Source of the DNA: Macropodus opercularis
Taxonomy: Eukaryota; Chordata; Actinopteri; Anabantiformes; Osphronemidae
Assembly: GCA_030770545.1 (NCBI GenBank)
Contig: CM061102.1
Coordinates: forward strand, 14,562,501-14,626,500
Length of the DNA stretch: 64,000 nucleotides
Direction: 5' to 3'
Below are positions 23,021 to 34,985 of the stretch, one piece after another. Made by a program: the position numbers and the translations under genes. The notes beneath the pieces were generated by a model that was not told where the DNA came from, did no database searches, and worked only from the letters and a program-made list of their open reading frames with translations. Position 1 is the first letter of the stretch. Every line of letters starts with the position of its first letter.

Positions 23021-23039
23021 CCCCCCCCCCCCCCCCCCC
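23021..23039. repeat. poly-C run of 19
   Basis: Nineteen consecutive C residues, the second such run in 3.1 kb. G-quadruplex potential on the minus strand. Confidence 0.9.
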
Positions 23040-24379
23040 AGAAACAGTCCTAAGTGTCAAGGAAGGTTTGACATATTGGGAAATACATGCGTTCTGACAA
23101 ATTCTCCAACTGAACAAATAGATATTGAATGTGATCATCTGTCTCATGGTTGCTGCGTAATGTCAACGATATTAGAGGTTCTTCTTCTTTTCTCTGTCAC
23201 TTTGTCCCACTCAGCCATTACGTATAATAAACTGCCAGGGAAGATATGCCAGCACTGTATAAGTGGATGATGAATGGTGTTGTATGTCACTACTTCTGTG
23301 AAGTCATGGCTGTCTTTACTTCTCTACAAACAAATACTGTACGTATGTCTAGTGCCACGTGTTTGAGAGGTTAGTTGTTTCGGTACAATGTGCATTGGCT
23401 GCATTGGACTGCACGCTCCGGTGCTCTGCTTATTTCTTTGAGTGTTTAATCCAAAGCATGGACCGGGCTCTACCTCAGCATGGTGCTGAGTTTGAACAGT
23501 ACTGCAGAGATCCTCCTGGGGTTTGGCACACTCTGACACTGTAGAGTATGAAATGACAAACTAATTAACGTCTGTTAGAGCAGCGACCCACCCATCCAAA
23601 CCCTACCACACTACCCCCGTCGCTGCTGTTCTATTGCAATACGCGATTTTTAACGCTGTTAGTACTAAAACATCGAGCCTTAGGATCCACGTGTCTTTAC
23701 CTTATTTATTCATACAGGGTAAGAGCTTTGCTGAGTGTACATGTTCTTTTTTAGTATTGCTCTGCTTCACACACTTACAGATTCTATACATCCACACCTG
23801 GGAGCTACCCAGAACCACTGCAGTTTATCTCACATCTACTGACAGAGCAGCTGCTGCTTACCTGACTTGCCCAAGGCTGCGTATGTCTGTAGCTGTAGAA
23901 AGAAGAAGGACCCACTTTGAAGATTAAAGGTGCTTTTATACTGGTGATGAGGTCATTTACAGAGTTTTGTTGCTGGATGTCATGCCTTAGTGGAACATAC
24001 ACCCTGCTGTTGGCCTTGTTTATCTTTTATGCACTAGAATTAATTGGACTGTCACCATGATTGAATTTTGAGCCTTTAAAAGGTTTATTTTAAATGTCTG
24101 CAAGAACAGAGAAATTTGACCCTGCGCAGGTTCCATTAGATTCATTTGCATCAGCAAATTAAACTGTCCAAGAATATGTGTGGGAAAAGGAGGTGAGAAC
24201 AATAATGCCAGACATTCAACTGAATTCAATATTCTGGCTTGTTCAAGAAGAAAATTATTTAACTTAAGTTAGATATTATTGAATATTTAATGTTACATAG
24301 TCATCTAGGGCCTGGGAGCGTTGCCTGGGAGACACTGGCCTTCAGTGGTTCTTCTGGACATTGCCCCCAATTGTAACAC

Positions 24380-25178
24380 GCTGTAGTGTCCCACACACCC
24401 ACATATTCCAGCTGGGAGGGCAGCTCTGGTGTGCATGTCTCGCTGTTCGCTGCTCAGCATGGATCAGCAACTGCAAGGGACCATGCCTCCTGCCTGGGGC
24501 CATGCAGGCTTCCGGTCAGCAGCTTGCCCTTCCCCATTGATGTGAACAAGTCCAATGTGTATATGTGAGCATAGGTATGTTCACAATGTGTTGTAATAGG
24601 TGAGAGTTAGTGAATGGCAATCCATCTGCTTGAGGCCTGCACTCCTACCGCTTCCTGGGTGACCTCTTCTATGCTCCGGGTTTGCTGTTGTCCCTGAGAC
24701 CATGTGGCTGTGAGCTTTGGGGAGGATTCTGCTTCGTCCCTGTGGAGGTGACAGTATGAGGTGGCTGGCTCATCCGTCAGGCCGGGGTGGGCTCCCCTTT
24801 GTGAGATCCTCACGAGTTGTGGGTGCACAGGGTCGGTCCACCCACTTGGGGGATTGTTTGCTTCTGCTTTATCCAGGGTGCGCTTGCTTCTGTTCTCCAT
24901 ACCTACTGCTGCTGGGTGTGGTCATCTCTGCCTCAGCATCTGGCTTTCTGACCCTGGGGGGCGGGTGGGTGTCCCGTTTGCTGAGTCTCTTTTTCCCATC
25001 TGCTGGACCCAGTATGTGATGGCGTCCCACTCATCACTCTGTCTGTCTTCTTGATGGCATGTCCATGCACCAGCACAAATGCAGGTTGGTGGTGTGTGCT
25101 GTATTAGGCTGGAACCTGTTGGTGTGTGTTGATGCTGTAATATTGCTGTTACTTATTACTATTATTATTATTATTACT
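24380..25178. mobile_element. GC-rich repeat-like block ending in (ATT)n
   Basis: This block is clearly GC-richer than its surroundings (24400-25130), with overlapping frames on both strands at 24607-25054 that contain no domain, and it ends in (ATT)n at 25157-25176 followed by AT-rich unique sequence. A GC-rich body with a simple-repeat tail is typical of old retroposons. I cannot name the family, and a fossil gene fragment is not excluded. Confidence 0.4.
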
Positions 25179-28100
25179 CTTCCTCCTTCCTTTGTTTACC
25201 TTCTACTCAGTGTATCCAGTCCCGAAGTTGGGACCACAAAAATCATACTGGTTCACATCAAAAGCAAACGTAGGGGAATGTACATGTACCTTAACTACAC
25301 TATACTCCACTAGAAAAAGATAAACTGTCACACAACAACACAACAAGGCATCTTGTCCACTACACCATGCCATATGCTGTATGCTGCTGAGCAGGACACA
25401 TGAAAAATGTAAAAATGTAATCAAATAGAAAGAAAGATACTTGCTTTCCCTTTCTCTGATGTCATTGAATGTCAAGTATGAAATTATAAGTTGATTCCTA
25501 AGCAATTTTTTAAATTAAAAAACATATTCAAAAGAATGGTACAACTTCAAACACATACAAACCCACCACACTCACATAATGCATGTGTTTTTTTCTTAAC
25601 CGTATCTGATTCAAATTCAGATTTAAAGTTGTCCTGTGACTATAAGCTTGAGATCTGATCTTATAAAACCAGATCTGTGAAGTTTCTTTTAGAACTTGAA
25701 CACACATTCTGGCATTATCTTTTACAATATAACACAAAGCAGTATTGTGTGGAAATATGCAACAAATGTTAGTTGTTAACTATGTCTTTAGGATCAAAGT
25801 TGTATTTTTTCACCTTTTTATCTTACATTACTTGTTTTCTCTAATCTCTAAATTTTTGTTATCTGCCCGGATAAATCAGCAACTAATGTCATCTGTACTA
25901 CAGGTCTGTGTCACACATTAGAAACAGTTGTGGTTGAGAATACAATTGTCAACTCAAGTCTTTACTGAAACAGTAATGGCTACACCATTATTATGTATAA
26001 AAAGAAAGTTGCTTGAAGCAAACAGCCTTTTTCTCGTTGTCAGGCTGCAGTGTTACCCTTGAGGTTGTTTATCGAAACAACTGTGGTGCAAGTTAAACTT
26101 TGGTCCAAAACTCTCTCAGCTTTTCTGATCTTGTGTAACTTCTATGGTATAACCTCCTGAGTGCTGACTGATTCAGCCATTTATCATAATGACACGCTTT
26201 CAGCCCACAGTAGACTTCAGAGTTTTGCTCTGCCCATTGATTGCAGTGGCTCAAAATGATGGATTAAAATTATCAGTGAGTAAATTAGTTGTGAAGATGA
26301 AGTTTAAGTTGATGAGTACCGTATATGCATTTATTTCTACCTAATATTTTTACTATCAAATGTCACAATCTAAACTGTGATTATACTTCAAGCCAGCCAT
26401 GGTTCCTTCATAACAGAGAACAAAACAGAAAGTCTGGTTAAAAACTGCTGGAAGTGGAGCACAGATAAAATCATTTTTGCCTGTTTTCGCTGAAAAGTAT
26501 GATATGTCAAATTTTATGGCCTCTTATTACTCTCGGTTGACACAAACTTATGTCTGAAAAAGGGAGGTCTAAAGTGTGACAATTTATCACCCTGTCACTG
26601 TTCTTGGATATCACATCACTCATTCAACTGTGTGACACTTTTAGATTCTGTCGATGCAAGTGAAACACGTATTTTAGAACTCTAGAAATGTCAGACGTGC
26701 TAGGAAGTTAAAGCTTTTATCCCCGCTGAAAGGCAAAACTGAAAATTATTTCCTATCTCAGTTCTTTTTTGACATGCATTGAAGTGTACCTGTACGTCAC
26801 CTTGAAATATGGAGATAGTTCTTATTTTAAAAGGGCATGTTCCTTAATGTCTTAGCAGGTGTAAATTTAAAACCTCACTTCCTGAGCTTTTAGTAAAATG
26901 TCCTTCCAGCATCCCGGAGAGAAACAAACCTGAAGATAATTTCTCAAAATCCACTAACTACCATCAAATAAAACAATCTACTCTGCATTTGGGACAATGG
27001 CAATATTTTCTGGAATTCTTTACAACACAATGATCATTGACAGCCAGTCCCTACTTACCACACAGCAACGGCATTGTAATAATTGGGAACACAGGGTAAC
27101 ATTCATAGGAGGGGATACATTTGTGAGAACACTGTCTCTTGGCATCTGTGAACAATCCCCAGCGAGCATTCACTGAACACTGGTGGTGGCTAAATGAGAG
27201 CATCACAGTCCTTGAATGGATGCAAGAAAATGGTTTGTCACTGAATAGGATGGATGGCACAAGCAAGAAAAAGAAGCATTCAAGTGTCATGAGACTGCAG
27301 GGCTCTAATGTGCGAAGGGATTGCTAAACCAGAATCCAATTGGTTTCAAATCCTATTGGTAGTAGAGTATGGCAGTGTCCCTGCTGCATACAAATTCGCT
27401 TAGTTTCAGCTAGGGCTGTTTTCATTTAGAACAAGACTGCATTGAGTCATTTATCAATTATTTCTCAGTACAGGGAAATCACTGTGCCAATGCTTGTTAC
27501 TACAACAACCTCCCTGGATGTGCTACATGCTACTAGTCATTATTCGAGCTATGAACAAATACCATCTTACATGTAATACCGATGGCATTTTTCAGGGAGG
27601 TGTGTGATGCAATCCCATAACCTCTGCATATTGATTGTGGTAATATTACCAGGTCAGCGAGGAATTTCATTTTCTTTTTTGTGTGTATGTGATTTGTGAT
27701 GTTGAAGCAGCTGGAATCGTCTTGATATTCAGCCTGTTACTGTATTTGTTCTCTTGGGTTCTACTAAAAAGAGATCCATGGCCGCAACAAAGTACTTGAA
27801 AACGTTCAGATATTTTGCTCTGATAGAGTGTTTGTGTCTTGTGATCTTTTGAACATTCTAAAGACAGCCAGAGGGACACGGGGCTCGGCTTATCAAAGTG
27901 CAGCTGTAGCTTACGGAGTCTTTATAGTTGCACTGATCAATAAGCTTGGGTTGTTTTAAGGGACAATTATTACCAACTCCTCAGCCTGGCAGAACTCATT
28001 AATTTCTTACACCTCATGGCTTGTTGGGGATCCGTTTTCAAGCTAAAAGCTCTAAAACCCATTGTACAATACTAATGGCACAGAAAATGGGCACAATTAA

Positions 28101-28282
28101 AGGCAGGGTAGAGAACATTGCAGAGAGTCTAGCAGATAAAGAATGAATATTGTGATTAAATTCATTAGGCTGAATGTGGATGTGTATTCAGTAATTTGCT
28201 AACCAGACACCGAAGTGCTTCATGACCATTGTCTGAGTGTCTCCTTGAGCGATTCTAATAGACTGCTTTAGAGACAACAATT

Positions 28283-28445
28283 CTGGGGGGTGTTGCACAA
28301 AACCAAAATATGGGATAAAGCTGCGATTTTCTAAATATCCCGATTGAACTTATCCTTTAGGTGTCACAAAAGCAAACGAAATCAATTGAACCCAGTTACC
28401 ATAAAGTTTATCCCAGCGTAATTAAGCCCAGTCAAACTAAGTTGA
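28283..28445. mobile_element. possible DNA-transposon remnant
   Basis: GGGGGGTGTTGCACAAAACC at the left, GGGATAAAGC near the left, and TTTATCCCAGCGTAATTAAG toward the right form partial inverted repeats (GGATAAA / TTTATCC). This resembles non-autonomous elements in fish genomes that begin with a TGTTGCACAAAACC-like end. The expected mirrored right end (GGTTTTGTGCAACACC) is not present, so the copy is truncated or the call is wrong. Confidence 0.35.
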
Positions 28446-31400
28446 GACACTGTGGTTGGATTTATTCTCTATTATGTTGCCTTATCCAGACTTGTATCAA
28501 TCAGGCTAATTCTAGTAACTTTAGTTTATTTTTTTTTTAAATACCACAGATATTGTTTACTTGCTGTCAATAATATCTGTTGTACTGTATGTCATTGTAT
28601 GTCAACACTTAAAAAAACAAAAAAATAATTTAAAACCTTGTTTACAAATGTAACATGAGCTTTTTCTATTATCATTATCTGTTCGGATACTGAAACTTGC
28701 TTGATGGGACTTAGAAACAGTTACATACTTTAAATCACTGTTAGACAGGCTACAAGACCATATGCCAGACGAGCCTGCTGGGCCAGGGGCAATGGATTCT
28801 CACAGAGACTCACAGGAAACTCACACAGCACTTCAGTAGATGCTACAGAGTTGGAGAGTAAGACAATTGCAGGTATGCTCTTGTAGCTGGAAAAAGGTGA
28901 CTTCGATCAAGGGCTTACAATGTTTCAAAGGGAAAATAAATCTTTAGAAGTAAGTTAAGCATGTAGACACCAGGTATACTGCACTCTTTAAAAAGTCAGT
29001 CCTATATTTTGGATGAATAAAATAAAATTTGCATGATATCTGCCACCACAGAGAAGGAACTGCAATGTACAGTGAGACCTAGTACCAGGGTTGGGAGAGT
29101 AAAAGTAGGTAGTCAAATAAATAAAACAGTGGCAGAGTGACCAGATCATATTCATCATATTCACCAGTCAGTTAAGTTGAAGTCAAGCTGTATCATTATC
29201 TGCTTCAAATCAGCATTCGATGGCTGCTTGATACAGTTTATTTAGAATATTGCATTTAGTCTTAATCTTTAGATCTGAGGGCATCTTCAATCTTTAATTA
29301 GCACAAATAACTTTTGCTTCTGAAAACCTAGAATGTCCTGTAATGTGCATGTGGTCATAGCTGCTTGTAAAGGTTTAAATCTGTCATGTGCTGCCAAAAT
29401 GCACAACGTCACACGAACTCAACCTGGTGAAAGGTTTTGAACAGCGCTACATCTAGGCCAGGGAGCGCTGGACTTGAAGGGGAACACGATTCTACACGCT
29501 CACATGCTACATTTAGCAAAAGGAACTTCCAAAGAATTCACTTATGTTAACTGCCAGGAGTGGAGTGTGAGTCGAGTCACAGCAAGGTCGTGGCGCCAGG
29601 GTTTTGTTGTTAGTGGGAGTTCAGAATACAGCGAACGTGTAGTCACCATCAGTTCAGCGGTTGCACTATTTTTATTAAGTTGTCAATATTGTATGATACT
29701 TTTACATGTGTTGCTGGAGACTAAAAAGATTAATTGAAACATTAAATTACATACACGTAAGATTACGTGTAATGAACAACCCATCCGGCTGGATAGCACC
29801 TGTGACTGTTACTGGTCTAGAGAAGTTCACAGAGTTCATGCGTTCACACATGGATAACACAAACGGATCTGACATCTTGTGAAAACAAAGCAGCAAGAAC
29901 CCAAAAGCCCAAGAATATCAACCTTGTGTGAAAGCAATGGGGGGAAAATATATATTGTTACCATGGTTTTGTTACCATATGAAAAGGAAATGAAAGCAGA
30001 ATCATGAAAAACGTTAAGTACATAGGAGTGGATGTCATATGGAGTTCAGTTACAATGTGGTGATGTCAAAACACATTTTACAGAAGTACATGAAACATCT
30101 GCAACATCAAGTGTCTGCCTTGGCCTTGCTTCACTGAGATAATCCAAGACCTATAGAAATGAGTCCTCACTATCACCTCTTAGATGCTAGAGCTGCATGA
30201 GAAACTGAGAAATCTTGCTTTACTCTCATGATCAGCCATTATTTTAAAAATTACTGCTGTCACTGTGAGGCAGCAAACAGTACTGCCCAGCAACAGGTCA
30301 AAAGACAGGGTGAGAGAAGTCAGTGTCATCAGCAGGAAGCAGTGAGCAAAGTGCAAACAAGGTTGAGCTAGAGCGCAAAGTGTTGACATCCAACCCCCTA
30401 CATTGGTCCAGGGCAGTTAACAGGAGGTTGGCAGCTCAAACTGTTGTCGTCTGAAGTGAGGTTGAAGTGAGATTAGACAGGATGGGGAGATGCAAGATTG
30501 TCGCTTGTGTCTGTCGCTGAACATTTGTCAAACAAGTGCTACAGTACAGGTCCCAAACTTTGGTGCAAACTACTGCAAGGATAGAACTGATATAATGATT
30601 TGTTCACAGTCCTGCTGCTGTGTCAATGATCCCCAAGTTTTCTTCTTTGCTGACAATGCATTTTCGCAAAATGACACTAAAACATGACAGGGTTTCCCTA
30701 ATCCTAACTGAAGTGTAACCACAGTTAAGAATCATGATGCAAACCCCAGAAGTCCCTGGAGACTCCTGGAGTCAATGTGTTCATCAAGCATCACCATTAT
30801 ACAGTAACTTCTTCTTCTACTATCATGAAGGCACATTTTTAGTAAGCAAATAATACAGATGGTCACACAAGCTGTTGCCATAAGAATTGGCAGAAATGCA
30901 AAAAGTCCAAATGTCTGGAGAGACAAACCTGGAAGGCCACCTGCCTAACAAATCCATTCCCTGAGGGGGAAAAGAGGAGAAGAAAAAGAGGCAGCAAATA
31001 GATCACCACCAACACTCCTAACACAAGAAAAGAAGGTGAAAACCCATTTCAGGTCGAGGAACGCCAGAGCAATTCTACCTGCTCTGGGCCCAGCGTGTGT
31101 GTTTGGCAAAGCCAGTCTATCGCTCCCAACAAGGAAAAGTTCAAGCACTCACATGGCTTGTGAGCGCTGAAAAAACTGGCTGGAGCTCTCAAATCTACCC
31201 GCTGGAAATAAAAGGCTCTGTGAGTACCTGGAATCAGCAGAAAAGCTTGGAGAAGCACATACAAAGAGAGCTGCAAAGCAACCGAGGAAGCAGAAGCTGG
31301 GAGTCGCTGGGACTCTGGGAGGACTGATCGAAAAAAAAGACCCCACTTCTAACTTCTTTGTTAAGTTTTTCTAAGTGTTTCAATTGCTAGAAGCATTTGA

Positions 31401-34373
31401 TTTATTTGTTATTGTGCCAGCACGTACATGTGCCTGAGTGTGTGTTTCACGCATGGCTTGTAGCCGTATTTGTAGTCCGAGGGCAGGACAGTGCGTTTTT
31501 TTGTTTGATCATAGATCAGAGATGCTGCGTGGCCATCAGACTTCTGTCTCCCATTATTTATTGATGAAACAACAATTTCAGCAAGACACCACTCACCACC
31601 CTCATCTCCCCCACCCCCTTTATAGCAGCGGGACAGCTCAGATCTTTCGCTAACAGATGAGCCCTGAGCTGAATGTAAAACCTGCCTCTTTCTCATACTT
31701 CACTATAACAAGGTCGTGCACGGGCAGTGATCACCGGACACAAGATGCATCCAAGCTGTCATGCCAACAGAATTTTGTTAGAAGTAATAGTAAGAAGAAA
31801 AACTATTCTAATCTGATCGGATTCTAATTTTAGTAGCATGGCCTCCACAACAAAGACCTCATCTGTTGGCAAATTGTTGTTGCCCATTTTTTTGCTCCCT
31901 GAATGTATCTACTGTGAAAACACTATGGTGTACAATACAAAGGAACTTCTGTTCTCATTTTAGAGCCATCAGCTGGGCCTGTTTTCTCTTTCAGCTGTCA
32001 CATCTCATTTGATGTTATCTTGCCTTTAGCAATACAGGCGCCAGGCCCTCAACGTTGTGTCACGGCTGTTGGTGCTGCTCGGACATCCACAGCAATGAGG
32101 TCATATTTGTTACAAAGGAACATCTTCCAGTGGGCAAAGTCAGAGAGAATGACCCCGTGGATTAGAAGGCTTTAGGACAACTTTTACTAGCTGGTTCTGG
32201 TGGATGTACTAATTCAGGCTTATTTTAGACCTAATGACATTTTGTTGTGCTTTAGGTGTCATTTGACTTTGCTGCAAAATTAACATCTATAGATATGCAA
32301 GTTTACCTCCTAATCATTTCAGTTTATGGCATTTCCTGATATTGTATAGACATTTTGCTGATATTCAGTCTAGAAAATGTTCCCTATGACACAGAAGCTG
32401 ACCAAGCCATCATACAGTTTATATATCTCATGCATGAACATTGTTAGTCTATTTTTTTAGGAATAAAATTAATAAAAATATTAGTAATCTTTGAGAATAC
32501 CCACATGGTCAATCTGCATTTTGTGATGTATGTTGATCTCTCTACAAGAAAAAAAAATCATAAATGTAATAACAAAACAGAGACAACATAACAGTTCCAG
32601 AAAACTCAATGATTTATGTTGCCGTGCATAAGAATTGTTGCATCGTTCTTTGCTATCGACCTCTTATTGATATCCTTTTCCTGATACATTGCAGCGTTGC
32701 AGGAAAATGTGTTGTACTTCATTAAAATTAATGCAATACCCAGCTTTTATAGAGCAAAACTTAAAATGTCAGTTTAATAAGGAGAGATCAGTCTGAGTGT
32801 AAGCACATTTATTGAGTGAACATAAGAATTTTTGTGGGGGATAAACCCAGATTATGGCGAGAGCATTGGCATTCATGGCTCAGTGAGGATGCATAAGAAG
32901 AAGTAGTGACACAAGTGGTGACGAATTTCAGATATATGATGGTCTGAAAAGCAAAATGACGGATATGGAGCTCAATGGGCTGATTGGATAGAGGAAAATG
33001 GGCCAGATGATTACTGGCTAGATGTAATAAGGACAAATTTGAATGAAAGGAGTTTTGAATGCATGATAAAGTGGAAGTGAACGATTAGCAGAGAGTGGGA
33101 ATAAGATTTTACTGACTGAACTTTCATCCAAGTTTCAAATAATATAGTTTTATGTAGCATTGACTCAACGCGATTAAGCTTTGTCATTATTTATTTTACT
33201 ACAAATATTAAAAAGAAATGACACTGAACTGATGAGACAACGTATCCAGGGCAAAATATCTGCAGGGTGATGTAGGCTATATAATCTATGCAGGGGTTAA
33301 CAGAAGAACGGAAAGATATTGCACTTTTGTGCAACCTCAATTTGCAGATTATCCTTAGATTTATGTATATTGATATCTAGCTTTCCACCAATGCCCTATA
33401 AACACCTCAAATATTATTAGACTGCAGTGAATCCTTTTCACGCTCAATGATGTTTCACTAGAAACAGATGTAATCAGGTATGGATCATATATGTATTATG
33501 TGCACTTCTCATCATACATCTATTGCTGGGTGACTGCTGTGACATAGTTTGAGCCAAAAGAGTAACAAGTCAGACTTGCACTTCAGACAAAGGCCAAACC
33601 AAAACTCTACTGTATGTTAAATGACCTTTTCAACATGCATTTTAAGGGACGTGAATTAAATAGGACACTGTTTGCTCAAATTCTCCTTTGCTGTCTGTTC
33701 CCATAATGTTGAGAAACCCAAACGGTGACACTCGTGATTTAGGATGTCCTTGAGCATTCTTAGGAGCGTTAAACACCATTACATCTGAGCAGCCGTGAGA
33801 GATGTCTGTGGGCATCTGCTTGTATTTTCCCCAGCCTCAGAAAGATTATACATAACTGTATGTCACTTCAAACAAAAGGAGAAAGACATTTCAAATGATT
33901 CTTCTCAAAATTCCTGATTTGGAAATATTAGAGCAATCTATTGTACTTGACATTACATTATGGTGGTTTGTGTATCATCAACAATATATACCTATTAACA
34001 GAAATCAAAGTGAACGACTGAAGTTGCAGACAACTGCAGGTGCAGACACTATGACAAATATCATACTAAAAATGTTGTTTTAATAAAACTAATAACATGA
34101 AGGGGGAATTTCAGAAATAAGAGGCAGTCATGTATCGTATAGTACAGTAGCTGTCAGGTGGTGGTTCGTAGGCAGTTGGCTTATGCAATTTTTTTCTTTT
34201 TTCACAAAATCCTCAATTTCACAGTTGTCAGTGGAGAAGTTCTAGGAAGCTTTAGAAACATCAGGAAACTGTACTGATTCAGTGTGAATGTTAGTCAGAG
34301 CGAAAAAAATGGGGACACATACGTTGATGCATACTAATGGTGTAGAAAGGCAGTAAAAAACTGACAAAACCGA

Positions 34374-34378
34374 CCCCC

Positions 34379-34409
<31 letters not shown>

Positions 34410-34412
34410 ACA
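34374..34412. repeat. poly-C (22) joined to (CA)n microsatellite
   Basis: Twenty-two C residues run directly into about eight CA units. It is the longest poly-C in the window; on the minus strand it reads (TG)n(G)22. Confidence 0.95.
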
Positions 34413-34494
34413 GCGCATGTAAAAATAGGCTCTCATGCAACAATTGTATAATTTATTGATTGGCTACAATTAAAAGCTTGCTCTATGTGGGAAT

Positions 34495-34590
34495 TGTTGG
34501 GTTGTGTAAGGTCTTAAAACCTTACTTGTAAATTGCCTGAGATAACTGATGTTGTGAATTGGCGCTATAAATAAAGTTGAATTGAATTGA
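34495..34590 (+). mobile_element. LINE/SINE 3' tail with (TTGAA)n end
   Basis: TTGCCTGAGATAACTGATGT, then GTGAATTGGCGCTATAAATA and AAGTTGAATTGAATTGAAC, match a 3' tail I recognise from very many teleost retroposons (usual form TTGTGATTTGGCGCTATATAAATAAAATTGAATTGAA). The pentamer repeat TTGAA marks the 3' end, so the element was inserted in + orientation. The body upstream (about 34470-34540) is weakly preserved. Confidence 0.7.
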
Positions 34591-34969
34591 ACAATTGCTA
34601 AATTGCTAAATATTCATTAGGAACGCTTTGTTTTCTGGCTATGTTTCATTGTCGTGCATACTTTATTGTTCTAAATTTGCCTAAAACAGTTCTCCAGTTG
34701 TGTATTTAATCATATCCTGAATTATATTTATCAGATGAAAAGCTGTAAAAATAAATGTAGAAATGAGCTGAATTGTCATAGATTTGACTAGTACAAGTAA
34801 TACGGACTCCCTCACGTGTGAGAGCATAGTGACACATGGTCTACTATCAGCTAACAATATGTGAAGTACGTACATAAAAAGAAAGTGAAACTCACTGAAG
34901 ATGGTTAAGGTGACCAAATTCAAGTTAAATATCACTCAATTTCTACATCCAGTGTGTGATTTGTTTATT

Positions 34970-34985
34970 CTTGTACATGTACAAG
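34970..34985. repeat. 16-bp perfect palindrome
   Basis: CTTGTACATGTACAAG reads the same on both strands. Short palindromes of this size can arise by chance in AT-rich DNA; nothing else marks it. Confidence 0.8.

Noticed and set aside
24607..25054. Three overlapping 97-100 codon frames as a gene
   Set aside because: They lie on both strands of a GC-rich repeat-like block, have no common start or splice context and no domain.
31049..31346. Overlapping frames on both strands with a donor-like CTGTGAGTAC
   Set aside because: No signal peptide or known domain on either strand; GC-richer composition alone explains the open frames.
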